Source: Nocardia flavorosea NBRC 108225 (GTDB lineage Bacteria; Actinomycetota; Actinomycetes; Mycobacteriales; Mycobacteriaceae). From it: a DNA stretch of 64,000 bases. Shown one piece after another: positions 29,606-38,023 of this stretch. How positions within the stretch are numbered: the first letter of the stretch is position 1; each line of letters begins with the position of its first letter. The notes under the pieces are model-generated. The model saw only the letters and a list, made by a program, of their open reading frames with translations, was not told the DNA's origin and ran no database searches. The position numbers were made by a program, and so were the translations under genes. The stretch is from NCBI RefSeq assembly GCF_001613385.1, contig NZ_BDCG01000006.1:85312-149311 (forward strand), in the 5' to 3' direction.

Positions 29606-30022
29606 TCATTCGTCGTCCGTGGCCCCGTACTCCTGGGCGGCCCACCGCGAGGTGGGTGGAGCGAACAGCAGGCCCAGCGCGCCCAGTGCCACTACGCCGA
29701 GCAGGGTCCCGTACAGCGGCTGCCCCGAGCCGAACAGCAACGACCACACCACCGGCAGCAGCAACAGCTGGGTTATCACCGCGATGGCCCGCCCCCAGCG
29801 CTGCCCGAGCAGTAGGCCGATACCGGAGGCGAGCACCGCGCCGCCGAGGATCCCGAACCACATGGCCGTGCCGTAACCGCTGATCGCGTCCTCTTCGTGG
29901 CCCAGCAGCGCCCGCACCACGAGCACCACGGCCACGGTCACCGCGACGGCGCCTTCCAGTGTCACCAGCCCACCGGCGCCACGCACGGTCCCGGGCACAC
30001 CAACGTCTTTTCGCTCGACCAC
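29606..30022 (-). CDS. Small integral membrane protein (Rv3217c type)
   Basis: 138 residues with four predicted membrane helices (GAVAVTVAVVLVVRALL; AMWFGILGGAVLASGIGLLL; AIAVITQLLLLPVVWSLL; TLLGVVALGALGLLF) and charged ends. The GTG at 30022 is preceded by TAAGCT (30029-30034) at a distance of six bases, so it is probably translated from a leaderless transcript. It is divergent from the diacylglycerol kinase gene with about 100 bp between starts. No function known. Confidence 0.8.
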   Translation of the reverse strand: MVERKDVGVPGTVRGAGGLVTLEGAVAVTVAVVLVVRALLGHEEDAISGYGTAMWFGILGGAVLASGIGLLLGQRWGRAIAVITQLLLLPVVWSLLFGSGQPLYGTLLGVVALGALGLLFAPPTSRWAAQEYGATDDE

Positions 30023-30125
30023 CCCGCCAGCTTAAGTTGTGTTTTGCGGATGCCCGCGGGCGCATGTTCGGCGCCGGGTCCGAGGCATTTGGACCCGTCT
30101 GCCGCGGGCGGGCCAGAATTGACCC

Positions 30126-31073
30126 ATGCGGACGTTGTTGATCGTCAACCCCAATGCGACCTCTACCACGGCGGCGACCCGTGACCTGCTCGCGCACGCC
30201 TTGGAAAGTCGAACGCAGCTGACCGTCGCGCATACCCAGCATCGTGGCCATGCGGCGGAATTGGCGCAGTGGGCGGCGACGAACGAGATGGATCTCATCG
30301 TTGTGCACGGCGGCGACGGGACGGTCAACGAGACGATCAACGGTTTCGTACCGCTGCCGCAGGTCGACGACGGCCAGGCGTGGCGGCCCCGGCTCGGCAT
30401 CATTCCCGGTGGCTCGGCCAATGTGTTCGCGCGCGCACTGGATATCAAACCGGATCCGGTAGCAGCGACCAATCAATTGATCGACCTTCTCAAAGCCGGC
30501 GACGGGGATCGCCGTATCGGGCTGGGTGTCACCGATGATCGGTGGTTCTGTTTCAGCGCCGGGGTCGGTCTGGACGCGGAGGTGTGTGCCGCCATCGATT
30601 CGGCTCGCGCCAAAGGACGATCGGCGACACCGGCGCGCTATGTGCGCACCACCGTGGCGCAGTTCTTCCGCACGAAACGGGCGCAACCGGAAGTTACCGT
30701 GCACGTTCCGGGGCGCGAGCCCGTTTCGGGTGTGCATTACGCATTCGTCACCAACACCAGTCCGTGGACCTATCTGAATGCGACACCGGTATGTACCAAT
30801 CCCGGCACCAGGTTCGAATCGGGTCTCGGTGTGTTCGCCGTGCGAACCATGGCATTACTGCCTACACTTCGGCTGGCGACACAACTGTTGTCGCCACACT
30901 CCGAGCCGAAGTCGCGGAAGCTATTTCGCGACGACGACGTCCCGTCGGTGCGCATATCGAGTGCCGAGCCGATCGGCCTGCAAATCGACGGCGACTTCAT
31001 CGGCAGGCGCGACGTGGTGGATTTCACCGCTGTGCCGGATGTCCTCGATGTGGTCGCTCCACGACCGGTATGA
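30126..31073 (+). CDS. Diacylglycerol/lipid kinase
   Basis: 315 residues. LLIVNPNATSTT at the start and VVHGGDGTVNETING (GGDGT at 62-66) are the nucleotide-binding signatures of the DAGK catalytic domain; LGIIPGGSANVFARAL is the next conserved loop. It phosphorylates diacylglycerol or a related lipid at the inner membrane. The start ATG has a CAGAAT hexamer six bases upstream and no Shine-Dalgarno site, so a leaderless start is likely. The position before whiB1 equals Rv3218. Confidence 0.88.
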   Translation: MRTLLIVNPNATSTTAATRDLLAHALESRTQLTVAHTQHRGHAAELAQWAATNEMDLIVVHGGDGTVNETINGFVPLPQVDDGQAWRPRLGIIPGGSANVFARALDIKPDPVAATNQLIDLLKAGDGDRRIGLGVTDDRWFCFSAGVGLDAEVCAAIDSARAKGRSATPARYVRTTVAQFFRTKRAQPEVTVHVPGREPVSGVHYAFVTNTSPWTYLNATPVCTNPGTRFESGLGVFAVRTMALLPTLRLATQLLSPHSEPKSRKLFRDDDVPSVRISSAEPIGLQIDGDFIGRRDVVDFTAVPDVLDVVAPRPV

Positions 31074-31220
31074 CGTGGCGCATCCGGGAAATAAATCCCG
31101 TTTGTGCTGCGGAAACCGGCGTAGGCGAGTAAAAAGGACTGCGGCAGGTCTCCTCGTGAGACCTTCAGTGCGTGAGCTTCCCCACGGTGCGTCGGATACC
31201 TATTGACATCTACGGTGTTC

Positions 31221-31234
31221 GTGAAAGCATTCAC
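31221..31234. promoter_or_regulatory. Crp-like binding site upstream of whiB1
   Basis: GTGA-N6-TCAC with perfectly complementary outer tetrads, centred about 98 bases before the whiB1 ATG. It fits the cAMP receptor protein consensus. whiB1 of M. tuberculosis is a known Crp target, so the site supports conserved cAMP control. Confidence 0.7.
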
Positions 31235-31324
31235 AAGCAACCGTGCGGAAACATTCAGTTCGCACAAGTGAACGATCCAGCAACCGATCGGCGCCCTGTG
31301 GCGCCCTACAAAGGAGCAGAAGGA

Positions 31325-31579
31325 ATGGACTGGCGCCATAAGGCCATCTGTCGCGATGAGGACCCTGAGCTGTTTTTCCCGGTGGGCAACAGTGGTCCTG
31401 CGCTCGCGCAGATTGCCGATGCCAAGCTGGTCTGCGCCCGCTGCCCCGTTACCGCCGAATGCCTGTCCTGGGCTCTGGGTTCCGGGCAGGACGCCGGTGT
31501 ATGGGGCGGTATGAGCGAAGACGAGCGGCGCGCGCTCAAGCGTCGCAATGCGCGCACCCGCACTCGTACGGCTGTCTGA
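31325..31579 (+). CDS. whiB1: Iron-sulfur regulator WhiB1
   Basis: 84 residues, the same length as mycobacterial WhiB1. The ATG is preceded by GGAGCAGAAGG. [4Fe-4S] ligands Cys9, Cys37, Cys40 and Cys46 are all present, as is the G(V/I)WGG turn (GVWGG) and a basic C-terminal DNA-binding tail (KRRNARTRTRT). WhiB1 is an essential nitric-oxide-responsive regulator that binds the primary sigma factor. The gene stands alone, with a Crp-like site upstream and a hairpin terminator after it. Confidence 0.95.
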   Translation: MDWRHKAICRDEDPELFFPVGNSGPALAQIADAKLVCARCPVTAECLSWALGSGQDAGVWGGMSEDERRALKRRNARTRTRTAV

Positions 31580-31636
31580 GAACGCGGGGACGCGACTACC
31601 GGACCATTTCCAGCCCGGCCCGGGGAGTCGCGGATT

Positions 31637-31665
31637 GCCCGGCACCAGTGAATCTGGTGCCGGGC
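31637..31665. terminator. Terminator after whiB1
   Basis: Perfect 12-bp stem (31637-31648 with 31654-31665) and a 5-base loop between whiB1 and the convergent pdtaS gene; a short T-rich stretch follows on the plus strand. Confidence 0.85.
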
Positions 31666-31797
31666 TGTAGTTTATGAAGAGCCGCCGACCTGTTTAATCC
31701 ATAATTTGCCGGAAAGTCGCCCGAGAAATAAACGGTGTTTCCAGCCACGGGCAATCGGACGTATGCATAATTGAAACCGGCGAGTTTCCGTCGGGTA

Positions 31798-33312
31798 TCA
31801 GCGTGCCGCCCGGCGCCCCAGCGGCACCCGCAGCACCGCATCCGTCCCGACATCGGCACCGGGGTGTAATCCGATGGATCCTCCCAGTTCGGCGGTGACC
31901 AGCGTACGCACGATCTGTAGTCCCAGACTGTCCGACGATTCCAGGCTGAAATCGGCCGGCAGCCCGCGTCCGTCATCACTGATGATCACGTCCAGCCAGC
32001 GGGCCGAACGTTCCGCGCGAATGGTCACCGTCCCGTTCTGGCCGCCATCGAAGGCATGTTCGATGGCGTTCTGCACGAGTTCGGTCAGCACCATCACCAG
32101 CGGTGTGGCGCGTTCGGCCGAGAAAACTCCCAGCGAACCCGCCCGACGCACGGTGATCCGGGCGGTGTGTACGGTCGCGACATCGGCCATGATCGGCAGC
32201 AACCGGTCCACGACCTCGTCCAGATCGACCTCCTCGTCCACCGACATGGACAGCATCTCGTGCACCGAGGCGATGGAGGTGACCCGTCGCACCGATTCGG
32301 TGAGCGCCACCCGGGCCTCCTCGTTCTCGGTACGCCGCGCCTGCAACCGCAGCAACGCCGCCACAGTCTGCAGGTTGTTCTTCACCCGATGATGGATTTC
32401 CCGGATGGTGGCGTCCTTGCTGAGCAGCGCGCGGTCACGCCGTTTGACCTCGGTGACATCCCGCACCAGCACCGCGGCTCCGGCCAGCTCCCCGTGCGGA
32501 CGCAGCACCAGTGTGCGCAACAGTACGGTCGCCCCGCGCGCCTCGACCTCCATCCGGCGGCCGGTGCGCCCGGCAAGCGCGGCCTGGATATCGCCCACCA
32601 CCTCCTGCGCGTCGAAGGGGTCCGTGATCAGCGATCGGGTGGTGGTAGCCAGATCCTGCCCCGCCAGATCGGCCTGTAAACCCATGCGGTGGTACGCCGA
32701 CAGGGCGTTCGGGCTGGCGTAGGTGACGATGCCATCGGTATCGAGGCGGATGAACCCGTCCCCGGCCCGCGGGCTGGAATGCGTGGCGGCACGGTCCTCG
32801 GTGGTCGGGAAGGTCCCGTCTGCCATCATCTGGCAGAGGTCATCGGCACACGCGACGTAGGCGATCTCCAGGCCGCTGCGCACCCGGGAACGCTGCCGGT
32901 CGGTATCGCGGCTCAGTACCGCGATCACATCGTCCCCGCAACGCACCGGGATCGCCTCGCGGATCGCCCGCACCGGGTACGGGTGATATACCCCCGTCGC
33001 CTCCCCCTCGGTATCCGTACGCACGATCTCGCCACTGATCAGCGCATCGAAAACCTGCGAATGATCCGCCCGGCGGGCTACCGATCCGACCAGGTCCGCC
33101 AGGTGGACGGTCGGCGCGGTGGTGGGCCGGCACTGCGCGACGCACACGATATCGGCACCATCCTGGACCGGCCCTGCCCCGACCCACAGCAGCAGATCGG
33201 CGAACGAGAGGTCGGCGAGCAACTGCCAGTCCCCGACGACACGCTGCAGATGATCCACCGCCACCCCGGGGAGATCGGTGTGTTCGGCCAGCAGATCACT
33301 CAGTGTCGACAT
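31798..33312 (-). CDS. pdtaS: Sensor histidine kinase PdtaS
   Basis: 504 residues from the ATG at 33312. Order: N-terminal GAF-like domain (~10-165), PAS domain (~185-295), then HisKA_2 with the H-box IHHRVKNNLQTVAALLRLQ (His307/308) and an HATPase_c domain (ELVQNAIEHA, SDDGRGLP). No membrane helix: a soluble kinase, as in M. tuberculosis, where PdtaS phosphorylates the RNA-binding antiterminator PdtaR and senses copper and NO. The partner pdtaR is not in this window. A CAGAAT hexamer six bases before the ATG suggests a leaderless start. Confidence 0.93.
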   Translation of the reverse strand: MSTLSDLLAEHTDLPGVAVDHLQRVVGDWQLLADLSFADLLLWVGAGPVQDGADIVCVAQCRPTTAPTVHLADLVGSVARRADHSQVFDALISGEIVRTDTEGEATGVYHPYPVRAIREAIPVRCGDDVIAVLSRDTDRQRSRVRSGLEIAYVACADDLCQMMADGTFPTTEDRAATHSSPRAGDGFIRLDTDGIVTYASPNALSAYHRMGLQADLAGQDLATTTRSLITDPFDAQEVVGDIQAALAGRTGRRMEVEARGATVLLRTLVLRPHGELAGAAVLVRDVTEVKRRDRALLSKDATIREIHHRVKNNLQTVAALLRLQARRTENEEARVALTESVRRVTSIASVHEMLSMSVDEEVDLDEVVDRLLPIMADVATVHTARITVRRAGSLGVFSAERATPLVMVLTELVQNAIEHAFDGGQNGTVTIRAERSARWLDVIISDDGRGLPADFSLESSDSLGLQIVRTLVTAELGGSIGLHPGADVGTDAVLRVPLGRRAAR

Positions 33313-33797
33313 GAGCCTATTCTGGCGTGCCCGCCGCGTACGGCGCTGCGGCCCCCGTCGATCCACTCCGGCACGGCCGCATGCCGCCGGGTCCAGCGGG
33401 GCGGAATAGTCGCGGACCATGAGGTCGTGCGGCGGACATCCGGGTCTACGCACCGTCGCCATCGGTGCCTTCGCCCGCGCGATGCACGACGATCCAGCCG
33501 ACAGCTCGTGCGGTGGGAGGGGGACCATCAATCGATCGGAAGAGCCGGTCGCCCCGGTGGTCCGGACGCGGCACCCGCTTGCTCCACTGCGCGCGCCGCG
33601 GTGGTCCGGAGCGCCCCGGACCACCGGGCGCAGCCGTTTCTCCGGGGTCGGCACCCCGGCAGTGACGAGGAACTGGACGGTCATGGTCGCGGCGGCGCAG
33701 CCGGACCGCGCCGCGCGAGCAACCGCGAGCCGCTCCCCCGTCTGCGGTGGCGCGGGTGAGCAGAAGCCGCGACAGCCCGGCACGCGAGCTCGAAGTC
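33313..33797. other. 485-bp intergenic region with strong hairpin
   Basis: No believable gene. The notable element is an 11-bp perfect inverted repeat (33599-33609 with 33616-33626, 6-base loop); one arm sequence, GGTGGTCCGG, also occurs at 33556-33565. It lies downstream of the leftward TetR gene and could be its terminator. Confidence 0.5.
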
Positions 33798-34475
33798 CTA
33801 TGGCCGGCTGTTCGCGGCAGCGGGGGCCGATTCGGAGACGGGATGGGATCGTTCGGCCGCGTCGAAGGCCGGTTCCAGGGGAGCCAGGGCGGTGCGGAGA
33901 ACGTCGGCAAGTGGTCCGGCCGGGGTGACCAGACCCGTCCCTGCCGACGGAACCGCGGGGGGTTGTAGCCATCGTTCAAGGCCGACGCGGAGGGCGGCAG
34001 CCACACTTGCCGCCAAGACACGAGCCGTCGGTCCACCGCTCGCACCGAGTCGAGCCGCGATCACCTCTGCGAGCGGGTGCTCGATCACGGAGGTGCCGGC
34101 GAGGAAGGTCTCCCGCAACCCCGGGTGAGTGGTGATCAGAAGCACGCCGTCGCGCGTGGGTTCCCCCGCGTCGGTGTATCGGTCGACGATCGATTCGATG
34201 ACGGCCTCGGCAAGGCGCACTCCGGCCGGTTGCGCCGCCACGGCTGCGGCCACCGAGGTCTCCCGCTCGGCGGTGACGGCGGCGACGATCGCCTGTTCGC
34301 GACTGGAGAAGTAGTTGTTGTAGGTCCGCGGTGAAACGCCTGCCGCAGCGGCGATGTCCTCCACACGGACGTTGCCGGACCCGTGTTCGAGCGCCAGCCG
34401 TAGTGCCGCCCCGCGCAACGCCTCACGTGTGGCCTGTTTCTTCCGTTCGCGCAGCCCGTCATGCCCCGTTGTCAC
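33798..34475 (-). CDS. TetR-family regulator next to TIM-barrel gene
   Basis: 225 residues from the GTG at 34475. The helix-turn-helix is at ~5-55 (RERKKQATREALRGAALRLA, VEDIAAAAGVSPRTYNNYF); the C-terminal part is a helical ligand domain with an Ala/Pro-rich tail. The gene is divergent from the TIM-barrel 'abortive infection' gene, with two copies of a palindromic operator between them, so it very likely represses both itself and that neighbour. This pair has no counterpart in the M. tuberculosis order I recall and looks like an insertion. Confidence 0.85.
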   Translation of the reverse strand: MTTGHDGLRERKKQATREALRGAALRLALEHGSGNVRVEDIAAAAGVSPRTYNNYFSSREQAIVAAVTAERETSVAAAVAAQPAGVRLAEAVIESIVDRYTDAGEPTRDGVLLITTHPGLRETFLAGTSVIEHPLAEVIAARLGASGGPTARVLAASVAAALRVGLERWLQPPAVPSAGTGLVTPAGPLADVLRTALAPLEPAFDAAERSHPVSESAPAAANSRP

Positions 34476-34494
34476 GTAAGCAGCGTGGCATAAA

Positions 34495-34529
34495 ACTTGC
34501 GTGCACGCCAACTTGCGTGCACGCAAGTT
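34495..34529. promoter_or_regulatory. Double palindromic operator for TetR regulator
   Basis: ACTTGCGTGCACGC occurs twice, 16 bp apart (34495-34508 and 34511-34524). The second copy extends to a perfect 20-bp palindrome at 34510-34529. The elements lie 20 bases from the TetR start and 50 bases from the divergent gene start, ideal for repression of both. Confidence 0.8.
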
Positions 34530-34578
34530 TATCGCCTACGGTTCCTCCGGCGGCCGGAGCGACGAACGGAGCGTGCGA

Positions 34579-35604
34579 ATGCGCGGCAGAGGAATGACAT
34601 ACGACACCGGATTCATCCGGGGCGGCGGAATCTCGCGGCCGGACTTCGACCCGGCAGTGGTCTCGCGTGAACTCGCCATCATCCGCGATGATCTGCACTG
34701 CAATGCCGTCCAGATCATCGGCGGCGACCCCGACCGCCTCGAAATCGCGGCCCGCTGCGCCGCCGGACTGGGGCTCGAGGTCTGGTTCTCGCCCTATCCA
34801 CTGGAACTGCACCCCGGCGAGATACTGACGCTGCTCACCGACTGCGCACAGCGTGCCGAGCGGCTGCGCCGGGCAGGTGCCGAAGTGGTATTCGTCGCCG
34901 GGGTGGAACTGAGCATCATGAACCGCGGTTTCGTCGCCGGCGACACTGTGCAGCAACGGCTGGACCTGCTGTTACGTGATCCCGGGCAGCGAGCCGAGCG
35001 GTTTGCCGAGGTGAGCGCCCGGCTCGACGATTTCTTCGGTAGCGCGCTACCGAAGATCCGCGAACACTTCCTCGGCAAGATCACGTACGCCTGTATACCG
35101 TTCGAACGCATCGATTGGTCCCCGTTCGACTTCGTCGCCATCGAACTCATCCGCTCCGCCGACGTCGCCGACCAGTTCCGGGCGGGTGTCCGCAGCCTCG
35201 TCGCGCAGGGAAAACCGGTGGCCGTCACCGGATTCGGCACAGCCACCTGGCATGGTGCCGGCGATGTGGCGCCGCGGAGTATGGAAATCGTCGAATACGA
35301 CGAATACGGCGAACCCGTCCGCTTGACGGGCGACTACATCCGAGACGAGGCCGGCCAGGCGACCTACCTGCGTGAACTCTTGGATATCTTCGATTCCGAA
35401 GGTGTCGACAGCACCTTCGTATTCCTCTTCGCGCTGTACAACTATCCCCACCGCACGACCGGCGACGCGCGCGACGACCTCGACCTCGCCGGCCTCGGCA
35501 TAGTCAAGGTCCTGCCGGACGGGTACGGCGAGACCTACCCGGATATGCCCTGGGAACCGAAAGAAGCCTTCGTCGCGGTCGCCGAGCACTACCGCGACGC
35601 GTAA
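34579..35604 (+). CDS. TIM-barrel protein of the 'abortive infection' / glycosidase-like family
   Basis: 341 residues from the ATG at 34579, with GGAG seven bases before it. The opening (MTYDTGFIRGGGISRPDFDP, RELAIIRDDLHCNAVQIIGG) and the later GKPVAVTGFGTATWHGAGD and SEGVDSTFVFLFALYNYPH follow the beta/alpha order of a glycoside-hydrolase-like TIM barrel. Relatives in Streptomyces are annotated as abortive phage infection proteins, a label without solid proof to my knowledge. No signal peptide. Candidate catalytic acids are in FVAGVELSIMN and FVAIELIR. Control by the divergent TetR suggests an inducible enzyme for a small molecule or sugar. Confidence 0.65.
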   Translation: MRGRGMTYDTGFIRGGGISRPDFDPAVVSRELAIIRDDLHCNAVQIIGGDPDRLEIAARCAAGLGLEVWFSPYPLELHPGEILTLLTDCAQRAERLRRAGAEVVFVAGVELSIMNRGFVAGDTVQQRLDLLLRDPGQRAERFAEVSARLDDFFGSALPKIREHFLGKITYACIPFERIDWSPFDFVAIELIRSADVADQFRAGVRSLVAQGKPVAVTGFGTATWHGAGDVAPRSMEIVEYDEYGEPVRLTGDYIRDEAGQATYLRELLDIFDSEGVDSTFVFLFALYNYPHRTTGDARDDLDLAGLGIVKVLPDGYGETYPDMPWEPKEAFVAVAEHYRDA

Positions 35605-35711
35605 TCCCTGCACCAGGTGCCGTCGACAGGGGCTGTCCCGGACACACTGCGAACGCCGGCGGCGGCCCCGCATGCCGTTCCGTAGGCACCGAGCGGCGGC
35701 GGCCGCAGAGA

Positions 35712-35927
35712 TCAGTCGATCACGGCGATGAGATCACCCGCCTGGAGGACCTGGCCGGGCTCGACGGCGACGGACGCAATCGAACCGCCGACCTCGGCGA
35801 GCACCGGAATCTCCATCTTCATGGATTCCAGCAGCACCAGCGTCTGGTCCGTGGCGACCCGGTCGCCTACCGTGACCTCGACGGTGAGCACCGTGGACAC
35901 CATTTCTGCCCGCACTTCTTCGGCCAT
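35712..35927 (-). CDS. Biotin carboxyl carrier-like protein (TB7.3 family)
   Basis: 71 residues forming a minimal biotinyl/lipoyl domain. The attachment motif ESMKMEIP places the modified lysine at residue 37, with the usual symmetrical beta hairpins on both sides (VEVTVGDRVATDQTLVLL; IASVAVEPGQVLQAGDLIAV). The M. tuberculosis homologue (Rv3221c) is biotinylated. It presumably serves as the carrier of an acyl-CoA carboxylase encoded elsewhere. It is divergent from the bL37 gene. Confidence 0.92.
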   Translation of the reverse strand: MAEEVRAEMVSTVLTVEVTVGDRVATDQTLVLLESMKMEIPVLAEVGGSIASVAVEPGQVLQAGDLIAVID

Positions 35928-36074
35928 GACACCTCGTTCGTCAGCTTCGTTCCGGTATCGGGGTCACGTACCCGATGTACCGCCGTCGGTACAGCCAATC
36001 ACACGTGAAACAATGGCCGGGATCAGTATCTACTCCCCGCAGTCGCGGGAATTGTCCCCAGGAGGGAGCTACCC

Positions 36075-36149
36075 ATGGGTAAGCGTGGCCGCAAGAAGCG
36101 CAGCCGTAAGGGCAACGCCGCCAATCACGGCAAACGTCCCAACTCCTGA
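36075..36149 (+). CDS. Ribosomal protein bL37 (24 residues)
   Basis: A 24-codon gene: an ATG with AGGAGGGAG upstream at proper distance, a very basic product beginning MGKRGRKKRSRK and ending NHGKRPNS, and a strong terminator 28 bp after the stop. It matches in length and sequence pattern the mycobacterial ribosomal protein bL37, found in cryo-EM structures of the large subunit. Standard gene callers miss it because of size. The gene stands alone between the biotinyl protein and the rshA-sigH pair. Confidence 0.88.
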   Translation: MGKRGRKKRSRKGNAANHGKRPNS

Positions 36150-36176
36150 GCCGCCGGCACAGGTACGGAACGCAGA

Positions 36177-36207
36177 AAAACCCGCACTCCCGAGGAGTGC
36201 GGGTTTT
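36177..36207. terminator. Terminator after the bL37 gene
   Basis: Perfect 14-bp stem (36177-36190 with 36194-36207), 3-base loop, with A-tract and T-tract at the stem ends, so it can act in both directions. Confidence 0.92.
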
Positions 36208-36338
36208 CTCGTCGTCGGCGGCGCCTCGGCCCGCCTCGGGGCCGGTATCGACCGGCGTACGAGCCGGTCACGGCCTTTTCCCGGCGGGCGTATCCGGCCC
36301 CGCGCCGGCTCCGCCGCGCGTACCCGGCCGGGCAACGG

Positions 36339-36629
36339 CTATTCGGCGGGAGTCTCCTCGGTGGTGATCGTCACCGAGCGGCTGCGGATCTCCACCATCA
36401 AGCGTTCCCGCAGCGAATCCGGGGCCTTGTCACCACCGCATTTGCGACTGAGCAGGCTCTTGATCTTCTCTTCTATGCCGTAGGCCTCGATGCACGGCGC
36501 ACAGTGGTCCATATGGTGCTGCAGCCGTTCGCGGGTGCGGTCGTCGCACTCACCGTCGAGCATCAACCAGACATCGGCCAGTACCGCCGTGCAGTCGAGC
36601 TCCATATCGGGATCGTGCTCGGTGCTCAC
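36339..36629 (-). CDS. rshA: Anti-sigma factor RshA (zinc-binding, redox-sensing)
   Basis: 96 residues from the GTG at 36629, which overlaps the sigH stop (GTGA), giving tight coupling. The ZAS motif HMDHCAPC supplies His39, Cys43 and Cys46; further Cys at 13, 28 and 64 may join in metal binding or disulfide formation. In mycobacteria, RshA holds SigH until oxidation breaks the complex. The tail [17 protein letters not shown] includes Thr/Ser that could be phosphorylated, but no site can be assigned. Confidence 0.92.
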   Translation of the reverse strand: MSTEHDPDMELDCTAVLADVWLMLDGECDDRTRERLQHHMDHCAPCIEAYGIEEKIKSLLSRKCGGDKAPDSLRERLMVEIRSRSVTITTEETPAE

Positions 36630-37411
36630 TGCTTGACCTCCTGGCGCACCTCGGTGGACTCGGCGGCGCGGTTGAACCCGCGTTCGCGCGCAACATCGCC
36701 GAGTAGACCCTTCAGCTGTTTCCGGCCGCGGTGCAGCCGGGACATCACCGTACCGATAGGTGTGCCCATGATGTCGGCGATTTCCTTGTACGGGAAACCT
36801 TCGACATCGGCGTAGTACACCGCCATCCGGAATTCCTCCGGTAGCTGGATGAGGGCGGCCTTGATGTCGTCGTCCGGGAGCGCGTCGAGGGCCTCGACCT
36901 CCGCCGAGCGCAGACCGGTCGAACTGTGCTCCGCGGTGGCCGCGAGCTGCCAATCGGTGATTTCGTCGGTCGGATACTGCGCGGGCTGGCGCTGTTTCTT
37001 CCGGTAGGAGTTGATGTAGGTGTTGGTGAGGATCCGGTACAGCCAGGCCCGCAGGTTGGTGCCTTCTTTGAAGGATTTGAAACCGGCATAGGCCTTGACA
37101 TAGGTCTCCTGGACCAAGTCCTCGGCATCGGCGGGGTTACGCGTCATCCGCAGCGCGGCGCCGTAGAGCTGGTCCAGCATGGGTAGCGCGTCCCGCTCGA
37201 ACCGCCGGTCCAGTTCGGCGCCGGTTTCCGGCTGTTCGGCAGGCCGCTCGTCGGCGCCGGTTCCGGTCGCCACGTCGTCCTCGCTCGTCACACGTGTCCC
37301 TTCGATAGGTTCACCAGCCAAATCTACCGGGAGTGTGAAGTCCGAGAAGAACCGCGTGCGCGCCGGGGCCGGATCCGCAGTCATCGGGCGTTGTTCGACA
37401 AGAACGGGCAC
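36626..37411 (-). CDS. sigH: ECF sigma factor SigH
   Basis: 261 residues from the GTG at 37411, preferred because GAAGGAG lies five bases upstream; a GTG at 37291 (221 residues) would match the M. tuberculosis length better. Region 2 contains [21 protein letters not shown] and [24 protein letters not shown]; region 4 contains [23 protein letters not shown] and [19 protein letters not shown]. SigH directs the thiol-oxidative and heat stress response (thioredoxin and others). A promoter of SigH type lies upstream, so it probably amplifies its own expression. Confidence 0.95.
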   Translation of the reverse strand: MPVLVEQRPMTADPAPARTRFFSDFTLPVDLAGEPIEGTRVTSEDDVATGTGADERPAEQPETGAELDRRFERDALPMLDQLYGAALRMTRNPADAEDLVQETYVKAYAGFKSFKEGTNLRAWLYRILTNTYINSYRKKQRQPAQYPTDEITDWQLAATAEHSSTGLRSAEVEALDALPDDDIKAALIQLPEEFRMAVYYADVEGFPYKEIADIMGTPIGTVMSRLHRGRKQLKGLLGDVARERGFNRAAESTEVRQEVKQ

Positions 37412-37487
37412 CGTCGCTCCTTCGCTCTAACGGGTTGGGCACCGGTGGCCGGGGTAGGCCCCCCGATGCGCTGTATCTGCCGCGTAC

Positions 37488-37513
37488 AACCCGCACCGGT
37501 CGCGAAGTGTTCC
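37488..37513 (-). promoter_or_regulatory. SigH/SigR-type promoter of sigH
   Basis: On the minus strand GGAAC and GTT are separated by exactly 18 bases, the consensus for SigH/SigR promoters. It sits about 75 bases before the sigH start codon and next to the start of the divergent ybaK-like gene, which has its own TAAAGT box. Confidence 0.7.
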
Positions 37514-37531
37514 CGGGTTAAAGTGCTGGCC

Positions 37532-38023
37532 ATGGCAGCAGGCGCCACACCGGCGATCCGCGCGTTGCTCGCGGACGGGGCCGGACATACCGTGCACAGT
37601 TACGACCACGATCCGCGCAACGATTCCTATGGCACCGAAGCAGTCGACGTGCTGCACGCGCGACTCGGGACAGCGGCCGGGCAGGTCTTCAAAACGCTGG
37701 TTCTGGAACTGTCCACCGGATCGCTCGCGGTGGCGGTGCTCCCGGTCCCGCAGACCTTGTCGTTGAAGGCGGCCGCCGCCGCGCTCGGGGCCGCGAAGGC
37801 GACGATGGCAGACCGGGCGAAGGCCGAACGCGCCACCGGGTACGTGCTCGGCGGGATTTCACCGCTGGGGCAGCGCCGGCGCCACCCGACCGTGGTCGAT
37901 ACCTCGGCGCTGAACTGGGAGACCGTGTTCTGTAGCGCGGGTAAGCGCGGAGTGGAGATCGAAGTCGCGCCCGCGGATCTGATCCGGTTGGCCGGCGCGG
38001 CCACCGCACCGATCACTGCCTGA
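37532..38023 (+). CDS. YbaK/EbsC-type aminoacyl-tRNA deacylase
   Basis: 163 residues from the ATG at 37532; TAAAGT (37519-37524) ends seven bases before it, giving a leaderless start. The fold is that of YbaK/ProX editing proteins: VFKTLVLELSTGSLAVAVLPV near residue 45, then the motif GYVLGGISPLGQRRRHPTVVD with the conserved GG(I/V)SP(L/F)G turn. Such proteins clear mischarged Cys-tRNAPro. In M. tuberculosis the gene near sigH is split (Rv3224A/B, as I recall); here it is intact. Confidence 0.9.
   Translation: MAAGATPAIRALLADGAGHTVHSYDHDPRNDSYGTEAVDVLHARLGTAAGQVFKTLVLELSTGSLAVAVLPVPQTLSLKAAAAALGAAKATMADRAKAERATGYVLGGISPLGQRRRHPTVVDTSALNWETVFCSAGKRGVEIEVAPADLIRLAGAATAPITA

Noticed and set aside
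30818..30832. GGTTCGAATC resembling a tRNA T-loop
   Set aside because: Lies inside the diacylglycerol kinase reading frame with no tRNA fold around it.
33446..34045. Minus-strand frame beside the TetR gene
   Set aside because: Overlaps the TetR coding end and is Arg/Pro-rich; a shadow frame.
36626..37291. SigH start at GTG 37291
   Set aside because: Gives a length closer to M. tuberculosis SigH, but the GTG at 37411 has a much stronger ribosome site; kept only as an alternative.
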